Of a stretch of 64,000 nt of DNA, positions 7,932-16,707 are shown in pieces. Location: positions 2,914,001-2,978,000 of the forward strand of contig NZ_CP101153.1 of the NCBI RefSeq assembly GCF_024298825.1. Reading direction: 5' to 3'. The DNA is from Haloglomus salinum. Its GTDB lineage: Archaea > Halobacteriota > Halobacteria > Halobacteriales > Haloarculaceae. The first letter of the stretch is position 1. Each line of letters starts with the position of its first letter. The position numbers and the translations under genes are program-made. The notes beneath the pieces were generated by a model. The model made no database searches. It worked only from the letters and a program-made list of their open reading frames with translations, and was not told the DNA's origin.

Positions 7932-9155
7932 TCACTCCTCGTCGTCGAACGGCGACCCCGCGGCATCCGGCTCCATCCCACGCTTCGAGATGATGTTCTC
8001 GCGCCCGACCCGGAGCTTCGATATCTGCTCTTCCTCCTCCATGTCCGAGAGGAGCATCGAGACCTTCGATTTCGACCAGCCGGTCTCCTCGACGATGTTG
8101 ACCTGCTTCATCCGGCCGCCGTTCTCCTCGAGCAGCCGCATCACGCGCTCGTCGTCCTCTAGCAGTTCCTCGTCGGAGACGGCCGGTTCAGGGGGGGCGT
8201 CGACTGTGCCCGCGGCGCCTGCCGCGCCCGTCGCCCCTGCGTCGCCGGCCTCGGCCGCGGCTCCCCCGCCCGTACCGCCGGAGCCGCTCGCGTCGTCTGC
8301 CGCCGCGTCCCCGCCATCGTCGCGGCCCGGGAGCGCGCCCGCGCCGTAGGCCAGCGCGGCTCCGAGGCCGAGCAGCACGACCACGCCGAGTCCGAGAATC
8401 GGGAGGAAGCCCGTCGAACCGTTGGCGGGGGATGTCGCCGACGTCGTTGGTTCACTGGACCCATCTGTCGGCGTGGGGGTGGACGGCGGGACGAGCCGGA
8501 CCTGCGGCCGTTCGTCGACGAACGACCGTTCACCGACCCAGGTCAGCGTGTCGCTCGTGGCCAGCGAGTCCTCGTCGAGAATCGGCTGTGGTGCGGCGGA
8601 CTGGAACCGGAGGTTCGGCCCGTGCTGCACGACGAGCCGCTGGCCCGGGCCGATGTAGAAGCCGCCCGCGAACACGTCACCCATCTCGACCGTCCCGTCG
8701 ACGCGCGTCGCGAAGTTCGACCAGCGGAAGCTCATCCGGACGATGCCCTGGTTGTCCGTCAGCGTGGTGATTCGCGCGTCCTTCGAGAAGCCGGAGGCGT
8801 TCATCTCCCGGCCCGTGGCGTTTGTCCCCTGCGCGGTGACGCTCCGCGTGCGCTCCTTGAAGTTCGTGTAGAGTTCCGTCTCCTGGGAGTTGAACCGGTC
8901 GGCGTACGCCCGGAAGTCCTCGCGCTCGGACTCGTTGTTCAGGTTCACCTTGTAGACGAACGTCCACCGTGCCGAGGTGTTCTCGTAGACCCTGATACGG
9001 AACTCGGTGGAGTCGACCTCCTGGTTCCCGACCTGTGCGACCGCGGGACCGCCCGGCGCGCCGACGCCGCCGGCCGCGGCTGACAGCGCCAGCGCGGGCG
9101 CGACGCTGGCGACCACGAGGAGTACCACGAATCCGACCGCACCCGGCCGTGTCAT
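7932..9155 (-). CDS. membrane-anchored winged-helix protein with extracellular domain
   Basis: A 407-residue protein with a signal peptide (about 1-40), an external beta-rich domain (about 45-225, FRIRVYENTSARWTFVYKV onward), a Thr/Pro/Ser linker, one membrane segment near 250-272 (LPILGLGVVVLLGLGAALAYGAG), a long acidic/glycine linker and a C-terminal winged helix at about 328-390 (DERVMRLLEENGGRMKQVNIVEETGWSKSKVSMLLSDM, split here by meaning: recognition helix WSKSKVSMLL). Such one-piece membrane transcription factors are common in haloarchaea and may link an outside signal to DNA or chromatin binding. The gene converges on the lipoprotein gene 25 bases away. Ligand and targets are unknown. 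Confidence 0.85.
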   Translation of the reverse strand: MTRPGAVGFVVLLVVASVAPALALSAAAGGVGAPGGPAVAQVGNQEVDSTEFRIRVYENTSARWTFVYKVNLNNESEREDFRAYADRFNSQETELYTNFKERTRSVTAQGTNATGREMNASGFSKDARITTLTDNQGIVRMSFRWSNFATRVDGTVEMGDVFAGGFYIGPGQRLVVQHGPNLRFQSAAPQPILDEDSLATSDTLTWVGERSFVDERPQVRLVPPSTPTPTDGSSEPTTSATSPANGSTGFLPILGLGVVVLLGLGAALAYGAGALPGRDDGGDAAADDASGSGGTGGGAAAEAGDAGATGAAGAAGTVDAPPEPAVSDEELLEDDERVMRLLEENGGRMKQVNIVEETGWSKSKVSMLLSDMEEEEQISKLRVGRENIISKRGMEPDAAGSPFDDEE

Positions 9156-9351
9156 CTACACTACCTCCGCCCGGCGTGGATGATAAAAACTGCGAGGTAC
9201 ACCGCTGCCCCATCCCCCCCGGCGACCGGCCGTGAGATACCCACGGGAGCGGCGGCGCCCCCGGTTCCGATATGCCTGCCTCTCGGTGGTATCGACTCCC
9301 GCGACGCACCGCCGCGCCAACCTTTACCCCCGTCGGGGAGTTGTGCCCCGC

Positions 9352-9762
9352 ATGCCTGTCGACTCCGATGCGGCACTGCGCGAGATACTCGAGATGGATA
9401 CCATCGCCGTGGTCGGGATGTCCGACACCCCCGGGAAGGCCGCACACGGCGTCCCGCGCTATCTCATCGAACACGGCTACGACGTGATTCCGGTCAACCC
9501 GACCGCCGACGAGATACAGGGCCGGCCCGCCTACGACTCGCTTTCGGAGGTCGAGGAGGAGGTCGACGTGGTCGACGTGTTCCGACCCAGCGAGGAGGTC
9601 GCCGGCATCGTCGACGAGGTGCTCGCGCGCGACGACGTGGCCGCGGTGTGGCTCCAGCTGAACATCCGCGACGATGACGCCGGCGCGCGTGTCGAGGAGT
9701 CGGGCCGGACGTTCGTCCAGGACCGCTGCATCAAGGTCGTCCACCGGCGGCTTCTGGGCTGA
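9352..9762 (+). CDS. CoA-binding domain protein (YccU-like)
   Basis: A 136-residue Rossmann-fold protein of the CoA_binding family. The fold is shown by TIAVVGMSDTPGKAAHGVPRYL at about residues 16-37 (glycine-rich nucleotide loop), GYDVIPVNP near 42-50, and VDVVDVFRPSEEVAGIVDEV around 70-90, all diagnostic. These proteins bind CoA or acyl-CoA; their cellular role is unclear. I chose the ATG at 9352, which gives the usual family length; earlier in-frame starts would add a non-conserved arginine-rich stretch. It is a lone gene between two leftward ones. Confidence 0.9.
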   Translation: MPVDSDAALREILEMDTIAVVGMSDTPGKAAHGVPRYLIEHGYDVIPVNPTADEIQGRPAYDSLSEVEEEVDVVDVFRPSEEVAGIVDEVLARDDVAAVWLQLNIRDDDAGARVEESGRTFVQDRCIKVVHRRLLG

Positions 9763-9809
9763 TTCCATCAAGTGCCCGCCCACACCGGGGCAGCGCCCCC
9801 ACGGACGCC

Positions 9810-10163
9810 CTACGACCCCGTCCCTTCGGCGTCGGCGACTCCCTCGTCAGTTCTGGACCCATCGCCCTCCCCCGCATCGGCGCGCGCGTCGGGTGCAGGG
9901 TCCGGCTCACCGGGTTCGGCCTCCTCGATAGCCGCCTCCGCGAGCACCTGCTCGACGTCCACGTCGGCGTCGCGGGCGAGCGCCTCGACGAGCGCCCCCT
10001 GGTCGTCGAGGTCCCGTTCCAGCCGGCGGACCCGTCGGTTGGTGTCGATGACCGTCTCGCGCATCTGCTGGACCTGGTCGCGCAGTTCGTTCAGTCGCTT
10101 GTACGTCTCCTCTGCCATGTCGACGATCTGCTGGAGCTTCTTCGTCGCGCCTCCGAGGGCCAT
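9810..10163 (-). CDS. small coiled-coil protein (haloarchaeal DUF5798-like)
   Basis: A 117-residue protein with the order ALGGATKKLQQIVDMAEETY, a coiled coil over about residues 20-65 (LNELRDQVQQMRETV ... VRRLERDLDDQGALVEAL), a short DVDVEQVLAEAAIEEA helix and an acidic disordered tail. This architecture matches a small protein family restricted to haloarchaea. No enzyme motif is present; it is probably a cytoplasmic oligomerising protein. The family assignment is from memory of its N-terminal pattern and is not tested here. Confidence 0.75.
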   Translation of the reverse strand: MALGGATKKLQQIVDMAEETYKRLNELRDQVQQMRETVIDTNRRVRRLERDLDDQGALVEALARDADVDVEQVLAEAAIEEAEPGEPDPAPDARADAGEGDGSRTDEGVADAEGTGS

Positions 10164-10289
10164 ACCGGCCCTTCCGGCCGGGGGACCCTATCCGTTGTGC
10201 CTCGGGGGGCCTCGAGCGCGACGGCTCCACAGCACGCCCGCGCACCCAGAGACGCCGTCGTTAAGACGCGGACGCCCGCATCGCCCGAC

Positions 10290-10694
10290 ATGGACCGGAC
10301 GAAAGCGGCCCCGACGCTGGGCATCGTTGGCTGTCTGCTCGTGCTGGCGGCGCTGGTGTGGCCGTACCTGCAGGAGACGGCGTCGTCGGTGTCGACGTAC
10401 TACGGGTCGGGCGCCGTGACGCCGCTGGCCGCTGGCCTGCTCGCGTTCGTGAGCATCATCGTCTTCGCCGCTGGGCGCGAGGAGCGCTCGGACCCGGCGC
10501 TGGTGGCGGGCGCCGCGCTCGTGTTCGGCCTGTTCGTCCTCGCCATCGACGTCTCCTTCGCGTTCACCGCGCGGGTCGATGTCCTCGGCGGCAACGCTGC
10601 GTCACTCACCTACCAGCGGTGGGTCCTCGCCGCCGTCTCGGTCGTGCCTGCGGTCAGCGCGGGCTGGTACGCACGGACGCTGGGACTGCTCTGA
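10290..10694 (+). CDS. four-helix membrane protein, hypothetical
   Basis: A 134-residue membrane protein with four hydrophobic helices at about 8-25, 42-60, 68-90 and 110-130. No cofactor motif is seen. The start ATG at 10290 is supported by a TATA-like GTTAAG at 10260-10265, 25 bases ahead, as expected for a leaderless haloarchaeal transcript. The gene lies upstream of the SRP RNA, which has its own promoter. It resembles conserved haloarchaeal membrane proteins of unknown function. Confidence 0.8.
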   Translation: MDRTKAAPTLGIVGCLLVLAALVWPYLQETASSVSTYYGSGAVTPLAAGLLAFVSIIVFAAGREERSDPALVAGAALVFGLFVLAIDVSFAFTARVDVLGGNAASLTYQRWVLAAVSVVPAVSAGWYARTLGLL

Positions 10695-10758
10695 TGCCGC
10701 CGCAGTGGTGGTTCGGCACGTGCCACGCCACCACGCGTCGTCGACTTCCCGAAAGGCC

Positions 10759-10764
10759 CTTAAG
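10759..10764 (+). promoter_or_regulatory. TATA-like box of the SRP RNA gene
   Basis: CTTAAG with an A/G-rich flank (GAAAGGCC) lies about 26-30 bases before the first paired base of the SRP RNA, the right distance for an archaeal TATA element. The box is outside the end of the upstream membrane-protein gene. Confidence 0.6.
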
Positions 10765-10789
10765 CCGGACCGGTGTACCCTCAAATCGG

Positions 10790-11102
10790 ACTAGGTCGGG
10801 CAGTTAGGCCACTGCTCCATCGCCTCCAACGGTCTTCATGTTGGGACCGAACACCGGGCGCGTCTGGGAGAACCAGTGCGGGCCCTGCGAGCCAACGTAG
10901 AAGCCTCGTCCCACGAGGGCAGCGGTCCGGGCACCGGCCTCTGCAGGGAGGTACGAGCCCGGTTAACCCCGAGAACCCCGTCAGGCGCGGAAGCGAGCAT
11001 CGGTATCGGGGACACCTGTCGCCCGTGGGGTCGCGGGGTGGAGAAGGCGAGCAGGCCTCACCCGTGCTGGAACCCCCAGGCAACCTCGGGAGTCCGACCA
11101 TT
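10790..11102 (+). ncRNA. signal recognition particle RNA (archaeal 7S RNA)
   Basis: An archaeal 7S RNA of about 305-312 bases. Three features show this. The conserved SRP54-binding helix 8 is present: GTCAGG at 10980-10985, GGAA at 10989-10992 and AGCA at 10996-10999, with the internal-loop spacing of the family. The 5' end GGTCGG (10794-10799) can pair with CCGACC (11094-11099) near the 3' end to close helix 5. No protein frame is convincing through the tract, and the size is right for archaeal SRP RNA. Exact ends are estimated from the closing helix and the TATA box, so they may be off by several bases. Confidence 0.9.
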
Positions 11103-11196
11103 CATCCCGGTTCATCACCCGACGAGCGACGCTGCTGTCATCCGCTCGTGGCCACCTCCCCGATAGCGATTTGTGAACTCGTCCCAAGACCTCACC

Positions 11197-13245
11197 ATGA
11201 GCGACAGCGAGCGGTCCTTCCGGAGCGCCCCCAGCGTCTGTCCGTTCTGTGGTGTCGGCTGCAGCCTCCAGTACACCGAGGAGACGGGGTCGGCACGCGG
11301 CTGGAAGGGCCCGGTCAATCGGAAGGGCGAGATCTGTCCGAAGGGGGGTGCCGCGTGGCAGATGGTCGAGGACGAGGACCGCCTCACCCAGCCGCTCGTC
11401 CGCGAGTCGGGCCGACTGGTGACGGCCTCGTGGGCGGAAGCCCTCGACCGGGTCGTCGAGTCGTTCACCGACATCGTCGAGACCGAGGGCGCCGACGCGC
11501 TGGCCGTCTTTGCCTCCTCGAACTGCACGAACGAGGAGAACTACCTGCTCCAGAAGCTCGCGCGCCTGCTCGGCACCAACAACGTCGACAACTGCGCCCG
11601 GCTCTGCCACTCCTCGACCGTCGCCGCGATGGGCCAGCGGTTCGGGGCAGGGGCGATGACCAACACGCTCGACGACCTCGGCGAGGCGGACGTCTTCCTC
11701 GTCGCCGGCGCCAACCCCGCCGAACAGCACCCCGTCATCTTCCGGTCGTACCTCTACCCCGCCATCAAGAACGGGACCGAACTGGTCCACATCGACCCCC
11801 GGGAGAACGCGACCACCGAGGCCGCCACCCACCACCTCCCCGTCCGGCCGGGCTACGACATCCCGCTGCTGAACGCCATCGCCGCGGTCCTCGTCGAGGA
11901 GGGACTGACCGACGAGCCGTTCCTCGACGAGCGCGTCGAGGACGTGGCGGCGTTCCGCGAATTCATCGCGGGCGTGGACGTCGACGCGAACGCGGAACTG
12001 GCCGGCGTGGACCCGGAGACGCTCCGCGCTGCCGCCCGAGCGTACGGCGAGGCCGACCGTGCTGCCGCCTTCACCGGGATGGGTATGAGCCAGCATCACT
12101 GCGGGACGGACAACGTCCACGCCCTGCTGAACCTCGCGCTCCTCACCGGCAACCTCGGCAAGCGCGGGACCGGCGTCAATCCCCTGCGCGGGCAGAACAA
12201 CGTGCAGGGCGCGGGCGACGTAGGGGCGCTCCCGAACGTCCTGCCGGGATACCAGCCTGTCACCGACCCCGAGGCCCGCGAGCGCATCGCGGCCGAGTGG
12301 GGTGTCGAACCGCCCGCCGAACCGGGACTGACGGAGGTCGAGGCCACCCACCGCTTCGGCGACGAGGTCCGGGGCGCCTACATCTTCGGCGAGAACCCCG
12401 CCGTGACCGAGCCGAACGCGAATCGGGTCGCCGGGGCGCTCGACCGGCTGGACTGCCTGGTCGTCCACGACATCTTCCACACCGAGACGGTCGAGCACGC
12501 CGACGTGGTCCTCCCGGGGTGTGTCTGGGCCGAGAAGGCCGGCACCGTCACCAACACCGACCGTCAGGTCATCCGGATGCGGCCGAACGCCGACCCGCCG
12601 GGCGACGCGCGGCGCGACCTCGACATCGTCCGCGAGCTGGGGGCGCGCCTCACCGGCCAGCCGTTCGACTACGACGGCGCGGCGGGCGTGTTCGAGGAGA
12701 TAACCCGGGTGGCGCCCATCTACGCGGGGATGAGCTACGACGGCATCGGGACGGGCAGCCAGCGTTGGCCGTTCCCGGAGGGCGCCGACGAGGGCGTCGG
12801 CGTCCTCCACGCCGGGCGGTTCGAATCTGGCGACCAGCGCGCCCCGCTCGTTCCGGTCGAGCACGTCGACCCGGTCGACCCGGTGGCCGACGACGAACTC
12901 GTGCTGACGACGGGGCGCGTCCTCCAGCACTTCAACAGCGGCGCCGTCACCCGCCGCTCGGGGACGCTGATGCGGATGCGTGGCGAGGATGTCCTCCAGG
13001 TCCACCCCGACGACGCAGCGGCGCGTGGCATCACGGAGGGCGACACGGTCGAGGTGGCCAACGACCGCGGGCGCGTGACGCTGGCCGCCGAGGTGACACC
13101 GGCCATCCGCCGTGGCACCGTCTTCGCGACGTTCCACTACGCGGACCCGCTCGTCAACCGGCTGACGGGCGACGAACTCGACCCCGTGGCGAAGATTCCC
13201 GAATTCAAGCACTCGGTCGCGCGCGTGACCGTCGTCGGGGCCTGA
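11197..13245 (+). CDS. formate dehydrogenase-type molybdopterin oxidoreductase, alpha subunit
   Basis: A 682-residue molybdenum/tungsten bis-MGD enzyme. An N-terminal 4Fe-4S site is formed by Cys15, Cys18, Cys22 and Cys47 (CPFCGVGC ... ICPKG). The active-site Cys137 is followed by His138 (CARLCHSS), the C-H pair of cysteine formate dehydrogenases; nitrate reductases of the Nas type have another residue there. GMGMSQHHCGTDNVHAL and NPLRGQNNVQGAGDVGALPN further support FDH. The C-terminal MGD-binding domain ends DPVAKIPEFKHSVARV. There is no N-terminal 2Fe-2S domain and no electron-transfer subunit next to it, so the partner must be elsewhere or a ferredoxin. I prefer the ATG at 11197; a GTG at 11173 would add eight residues. 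Confidence 0.9.
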   Translation: MSDSERSFRSAPSVCPFCGVGCSLQYTEETGSARGWKGPVNRKGEICPKGGAAWQMVEDEDRLTQPLVRESGRLVTASWAEALDRVVESFTDIVETEGADALAVFASSNCTNEENYLLQKLARLLGTNNVDNCARLCHSSTVAAMGQRFGAGAMTNTLDDLGEADVFLVAGANPAEQHPVIFRSYLYPAIKNGTELVHIDPRENATTEAATHHLPVRPGYDIPLLNAIAAVLVEEGLTDEPFLDERVEDVAAFREFIAGVDVDANAELAGVDPETLRAAARAYGEADRAAAFTGMGMSQHHCGTDNVHALLNLALLTGNLGKRGTGVNPLRGQNNVQGAGDVGALPNVLPGYQPVTDPEARERIAAEWGVEPPAEPGLTEVEATHRFGDEVRGAYIFGENPAVTEPNANRVAGALDRLDCLVVHDIFHTETVEHADVVLPGCVWAEKAGTVTNTDRQVIRMRPNADPPGDARRDLDIVRELGARLTGQPFDYDGAAGVFEEITRVAPIYAGMSYDGIGTGSQRWPFPEGADEGVGVLHAGRFESGDQRAPLVPVEHVDPVDPVADDELVLTTGRVLQHFNSGAVTRRSGTLMRMRGEDVLQVHPDDAAARGITEGDTVEVANDRGRVTLAAEVTPAIRRGTVFATFHYADPLVNRLTGDELDPVAKIPEFKHSVARVTVVGA

Positions 13246-13345
13246 CGGCTCCCGGTGGGTGTCTACCCCTCGCGCTGCCCGGCGTGGCTCCCACGCCGCG
13301 AGAACGGCGGGAGTGTTGAAGCCGCGGTGGTGCGTCGCCTCGCGT

Positions 13346-13792
13346 ATGGACATGGAGAACATCCAGTACGCCACGACGCGAGGGCTCCGCGACGAGGAGG
13401 TCGAGGAGTTGCTCTCGACCCACCACGTCGGCGTGCTCTCGCTCGCCGACGGCGGCGACGCCTACGCGGTGCCCGTCGACTACCACTACGACGGCGACCA
13501 CTTCTACGTCCGGCTTACCGACGACGGGGAGAGCGACAAGCTCGAGTTCCTCGCGGCGACCGAGCGTCCCGAGTTCCTCGTCTACGGCCACGGCGGGGAC
13601 TACGAGTCCTGGAGCATCCTCGTCCGCGGCGACCTCCACCAGGTCGACCCCGACGAACTCGGAATCGACGCCGCGACGGTCAACGACTGGTTCGGCCCCG
13701 TCCGGGTGTTCGACGAGTCCATCTCCGGGCTGACCCTCCGGCTGTTCGAACTGGCGGTCGAACGCCTCGTCGGGCGGGCCACCATCGGGTAG
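13346..13792 (+). CDS. pyridoxamine 5'-phosphate oxidase-like (split barrel flavin-binding) protein
   Basis: A 148-residue protein of the PNPOx-like FMN-binding split barrel superfamily. The typical opening is LSTHHVGVLSLADGGDAYAVPVDYHYDGDHFYV at about residues 23-55 (shown in parts: HVGVLSL, YAVPVDY, FYVRL), followed by WSILVRGDLHQV around 92-103. Members bind flavin, F420 or heme, and many are general stress or nitroreductase-like proteins; the cofactor cannot be told here. A second in-frame ATG lies two codons later. The gene stands alone after the formate dehydrogenase gene. Confidence 0.85.
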   Translation: MDMENIQYATTRGLRDEEVEELLSTHHVGVLSLADGGDAYAVPVDYHYDGDHFYVRLTDDGESDKLEFLAATERPEFLVYGHGGDYESWSILVRGDLHQVDPDELGIDAATVNDWFGPVRVFDESISGLTLRLFELAVERLVGRATIG

Positions 13793-13921
13793 CGAACCGG
13801 TCGGCTCACGTCGCGGGGCCCGTGGCGGGCTGCCAGCACTGCTCACTCACCGTCCCCACCGGAAGAGAATCATCACTACTGGCACCCTGCCGGGACGCGT
13901 ATCTCCACTCGGTGACCATCC

Positions 13922-14596
13922 ATGACCGAGACACCACTCCCGGAACAGGAACAGAGGCGGGAACGAGCGGTATCGACCCACTCCCGTGACATCGAGGGGA
14001 CCCGGCGGCTCGCCGGTGGCGTGTTCTTCGCGCTCGGCGCGGGCTTTCTCACCGTCGTGATGCTGGCCGCGGCGATGGTGCCGGGGTACGACTTCCGGAA
14101 CGGCGCCATCAGCGACCTCGGCGTCGCGCCGGAGACGGCACTCGTGTTCAACGGCCTGCTCGTGCTCGCCGGCATCGCGAACATCGCGGGCGGCTACCTG
14201 CTCTACCGCGTACACGGCAGGCGGTGGTTGCTGGGGACCTTCGTGCTCGCCGGCATCGGCGCGGTCGTCACGGGCGTCTTCCCGCTCGACACAGGCGCAC
14301 CGCACAGCCTCGGCGCGCTGTTCGCGTTCGTCTTCTTCAATCTGCAGGCACTCGGCCTCGCGACCCGACTCACGGGCGTGCTGCAGTGGCTGTCGGCCCT
14401 GGCGGGCGCGCTCGGCCTCGTCTTCGTCGTCGTGATGGTCGTCGGGGACGCGGGGAACACGGCCGTGTTCGGCCCCTTCGGACACGGTGGGACCGAGCGA
14501 CTCATCGTCTATCCGGTGATGCTCTGGCTGGTCGCACTCGGCGGCTACCTGCTCGGTGGCGGCTCGCTGACCGGGACTGCGGTCGGCGGTCGCTGA
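13922..14596 (+). CDS. DUF998 family membrane protein
   Basis: A 224-residue integral membrane protein with a hydrophilic N terminus of about 28 residues and six hydrophobic segments (about 29-50, 72-93, 101-120, 126-148, 152-176, 194-215). The conserved family pattern near the first loop, YDFRNGAISDLGVAPETALVFNG in part (RNGAISDLG), and the GVFPLDTGAPHSLGALFAF stretch with His, identify DUF998. The biochemical role of this family is not known. It is monocistronic by spacing. Confidence 0.85.
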   Translation: MTETPLPEQEQRRERAVSTHSRDIEGTRRLAGGVFFALGAGFLTVVMLAAAMVPGYDFRNGAISDLGVAPETALVFNGLLVLAGIANIAGGYLLYRVHGRRWLLGTFVLAGIGAVVTGVFPLDTGAPHSLGALFAFVFFNLQALGLATRLTGVLQWLSALAGALGLVFVVVMVVGDAGNTAVFGPFGHGGTERLIVYPVMLWLVALGGYLLGGGSLTGTAVGGR

Positions 14597-14722
14597 CGCG
14601 GTTCCGGACGACCAACTCGACAAGAGGTGGTCGACCGACCCGGCACCAGCCGGGACTACGACTTAAACGCCCTCATCGTGCGGGGGGTAACCGCTAAGTT
14701 GTGCTGCTCGTTCTCACCCTGC

Positions 14723-15892
14723 ATGGCAACCGGCGAATCGGAGCTGCACGACATGATCCGTGACTCGGTGCAGGACCTCGCGGCCGACTTCCCGCGCGAG
14801 TACTGGCGCGAGTGCGTCGAGAACTACGAGTTCCCCCGCGAGTACTGGGACGCGCTCGCCGACGACGGCTGGCTCGGCGTCGCCATCCCCGAGGAGTACG
14901 GCGGCGAGGGACTGGGGATGCTGGAGATGACCATCGTCATCGAGGAGCTGTCGCGGGCCGGGACGATGGGCGGCATCGTCTTCGTCCTCACCCCCGTCTT
15001 CGGCGGCATCGGCATCCAGCGCCACGGTACCCCCGAGCAGAAGGAGGAGTACCTCCCGCGCATCGCGAACGGCGACGTGACGTTCTGCATGGGCCTGACC
15101 GAGGCCGCCGCCGGGACGAACACGCTCAACATCGACACGATGGCCGAGGAGGTGGGCGACGGCGAGTGGGCGGTCAGCGGGCAGAAGATGTTCATCTCCG
15201 GGGTCGAGAACGCGGACACGATGCTGCTCGTCTCCCGGACCGCGGAGTTCGACAAGTCCGACCCGACGGGCGGTGTGACCCTGTTCCTCGTCGAGGACCC
15301 CGCGAACCGTGACGCCATCGACCTCACCCACGTCGAGGTCGAACTCCCGTGGTTCGAGAAACAGTACCAGGTCGACATCGACGGGCTCCGCGTGACCGAG
15401 GACGACGTCCTCGGGACAGTCGACGGCGGGCTCTACCTCCTGTGGGACACGCTCAACACCGAGCGCATCGCCGGTGCAGCCTCCGCCCTGGGCGGCGGTC
15501 TCCGCGCTGTCGACCTCGCAGTCGACTACGCCAACGACCGGAACGTCTTCGGCTCGCCCATCGGCTCGCACCAGGCCATCCAGCACCCCATCGCGGAGTC
15601 GTACGCGAAACTGACCGCCGCGCGCGAGGTGACCTACAAGGCTGCGAAGCTCTGGGACGAGGGCGAGGAGTGTGGCACGGAGGCCAACTCCGCGAGCCTC
15701 CTCACCAGCGAGTTCGGCCTCGAGGCCGCCGACCGCGCCATCCAGACCCACGGTGGCAACGGCTTCACCCCCGAGTACGAGGTGTTCGACATCTGGCGGA
15801 ACCTCCGCCTGACGAAGACCGCGCCGGTCTCCAACGAGATGATACTCAACTACCTCGGCGAGCACGAACTCGGGATGCCGCGGAGTTACTGA
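14723..15892 (+). CDS. acyl-CoA dehydrogenase
   Basis: A 389-residue FAD-dependent acyl-CoA dehydrogenase that introduces the trans-2 double bond in acyl-CoA. The N-terminal helical domain carries WLGVAIPEEYGGEGLGMLEM; the middle beta domain has FCMGLTEAAAGTN and KMFISGVENADTM (FAD-binding signatures); the C-terminal helical domain has RNVFGSPIGSHQAIQHPIAE and QTHGGNGFTPEYEVFDIWR, the second family signature. Length is normal. The catalytic base is not obvious: the usual Glu region reads FTPEYEVFDIWR, so Glu in PEYE is the likely base position. Electrons would go to ETF. Chain-length specificity cannot be inferred. Confidence 0.93.
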   Translation: MATGESELHDMIRDSVQDLAADFPREYWRECVENYEFPREYWDALADDGWLGVAIPEEYGGEGLGMLEMTIVIEELSRAGTMGGIVFVLTPVFGGIGIQRHGTPEQKEEYLPRIANGDVTFCMGLTEAAAGTNTLNIDTMAEEVGDGEWAVSGQKMFISGVENADTMLLVSRTAEFDKSDPTGGVTLFLVEDPANRDAIDLTHVEVELPWFEKQYQVDIDGLRVTEDDVLGTVDGGLYLLWDTLNTERIAGAASALGGGLRAVDLAVDYANDRNVFGSPIGSHQAIQHPIAESYAKLTAAREVTYKAAKLWDEGEECGTEANSASLLTSEFGLEAADRAIQTHGGNGFTPEYEVFDIWRNLRLTKTAPVSNEMILNYLGEHELGMPRSY

Positions 15893-15957
15893 ATACCGCC
15901 ATAATACGAGATGCAAACGCCATAATCACGCAACAAGACAGATAATCGACCACTATT

Positions 15958-16377
15958 CTATTTCTTCAGCGCTTCCACCAGCACCGCCCACGCCAGCGCC
16001 GCGAGGCCAACGTCCCGCGCCAGCACGTCCCCGAACCGGCCCGCCGTGACCCAGACGATGCCCAGGTAGCCGACGGTCGCGGTGAGCGAGACGGCGGCGA
16101 CCGCGGCCGCGAACGCGGTGTAGCGGTCGACGATGATGGCGAGACCGAAGGCGAGTTCGAGCCAGCCGTTGAGCAGCATGAAATCGACCGGCGAGAGGAC
16201 GATGAACGGCTCGAGCCAGTCGACGACGTAGAACGCCCACGCGCCCGGGGCGAGGAGCTTGTGGACGCCCGCGAGCAGGACCATCAGGCCGAGGCCCACC
16301 CGGGCGAGTGTCGCGGATGACGGGGCACGCGCCGCTGCATCCTCCCCCCGGCGACGGACAGTATCGAGAACTTCCAT
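15958..16377 (-). CDS. DoxX family membrane protein
   Basis: A 139-residue membrane protein with four hydrophobic helices, of the DoxX/DoxD superfamily. The signature region is LARVGLGLMVLLAGVHKLLAPGAWAFYV (in part LAGVHKL) near residues 25-52 and LNGWLELAFGLAIIVDRYT near 68-86, where conserved Lys/Glu residues sit in the helices. Family members include thiosulfate:quinone oxidoreductase subunits and redox-linked proteins, but most are unassigned. The ATG at 16377 begins MEVLDTVRRRGEDA; upstream in-frame sequence is a low-complexity Thr/Pro tract and is not part of the family. Confidence 0.85.
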   Translation of the reverse strand: MEVLDTVRRRGEDAAARAPSSATLARVGLGLMVLLAGVHKLLAPGAWAFYVVDWLEPFIVLSPVDFMLLNGWLELAFGLAIIVDRYTAFAAAVAAVSLTATVGYLGIVWVTAGRFGDVLARDVGLAALAWAVLVEALKK

Positions 16378-16707
16378 ACACACCGAGTGGGACGGCGTGG
16401 CCGTAATCGGTCCGGTCGTTTTGACCGTCTTGTCAGAAACGCCTTTTCTATCCCATCGGAAGCAGGGAGTGCGGTGGTGGTGCGAGACGGTCGCCGTGGT
16501 GGGCGCCGTCACGACGACGGGCGCGCTTGCGGAAGTGGTAGCGGGTACGGTTTCGGTGGTGGTGGTGGTCGCGGCTGGTGGACGCGGTTGCAGTCTCGGT
16601 GGTGGTGGCGGACGGTGGTGCATCCCCGCGGGGAGGCCCGGGAGCCGGTTCGACGCCGGCCGGGGGCGTTGCGACTCGAAGCACAGTCACTCTCGAACGC
16701 GCTGCCG
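16378..16707. other. low-complexity divergent intergenic tract
   Basis: About 330 bases between the DoxX gene and the next rightward gene. From about 16470 to 16620 the + strand is a run of GGTGGT/GTGGTG-like words, so every frame gives Gly/Trp/Val- or Thr/Pro-rich translations. No family is recognisable in any frame. The left part (16378-16440) should hold the DoxX promoter. The N terminus of the rightward gene may reach into the right end of the tract (see the next entry). Confidence 0.4.

Noticed and set aside
10781-11166. Protein-coding frames over the 10.8-11.1 kb region
   Set aside because: The region is explained by the SRP RNA; frames there have no start signals or recognisable products.
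16387-16707. N-terminal extension of the DUF5658-like protein from the ATG at 16387
   Set aside because: It would add about 107 residues of Gly/Trp/Arg low complexity with no similarity to the family and would overlap the promoter of the DoxX gene.
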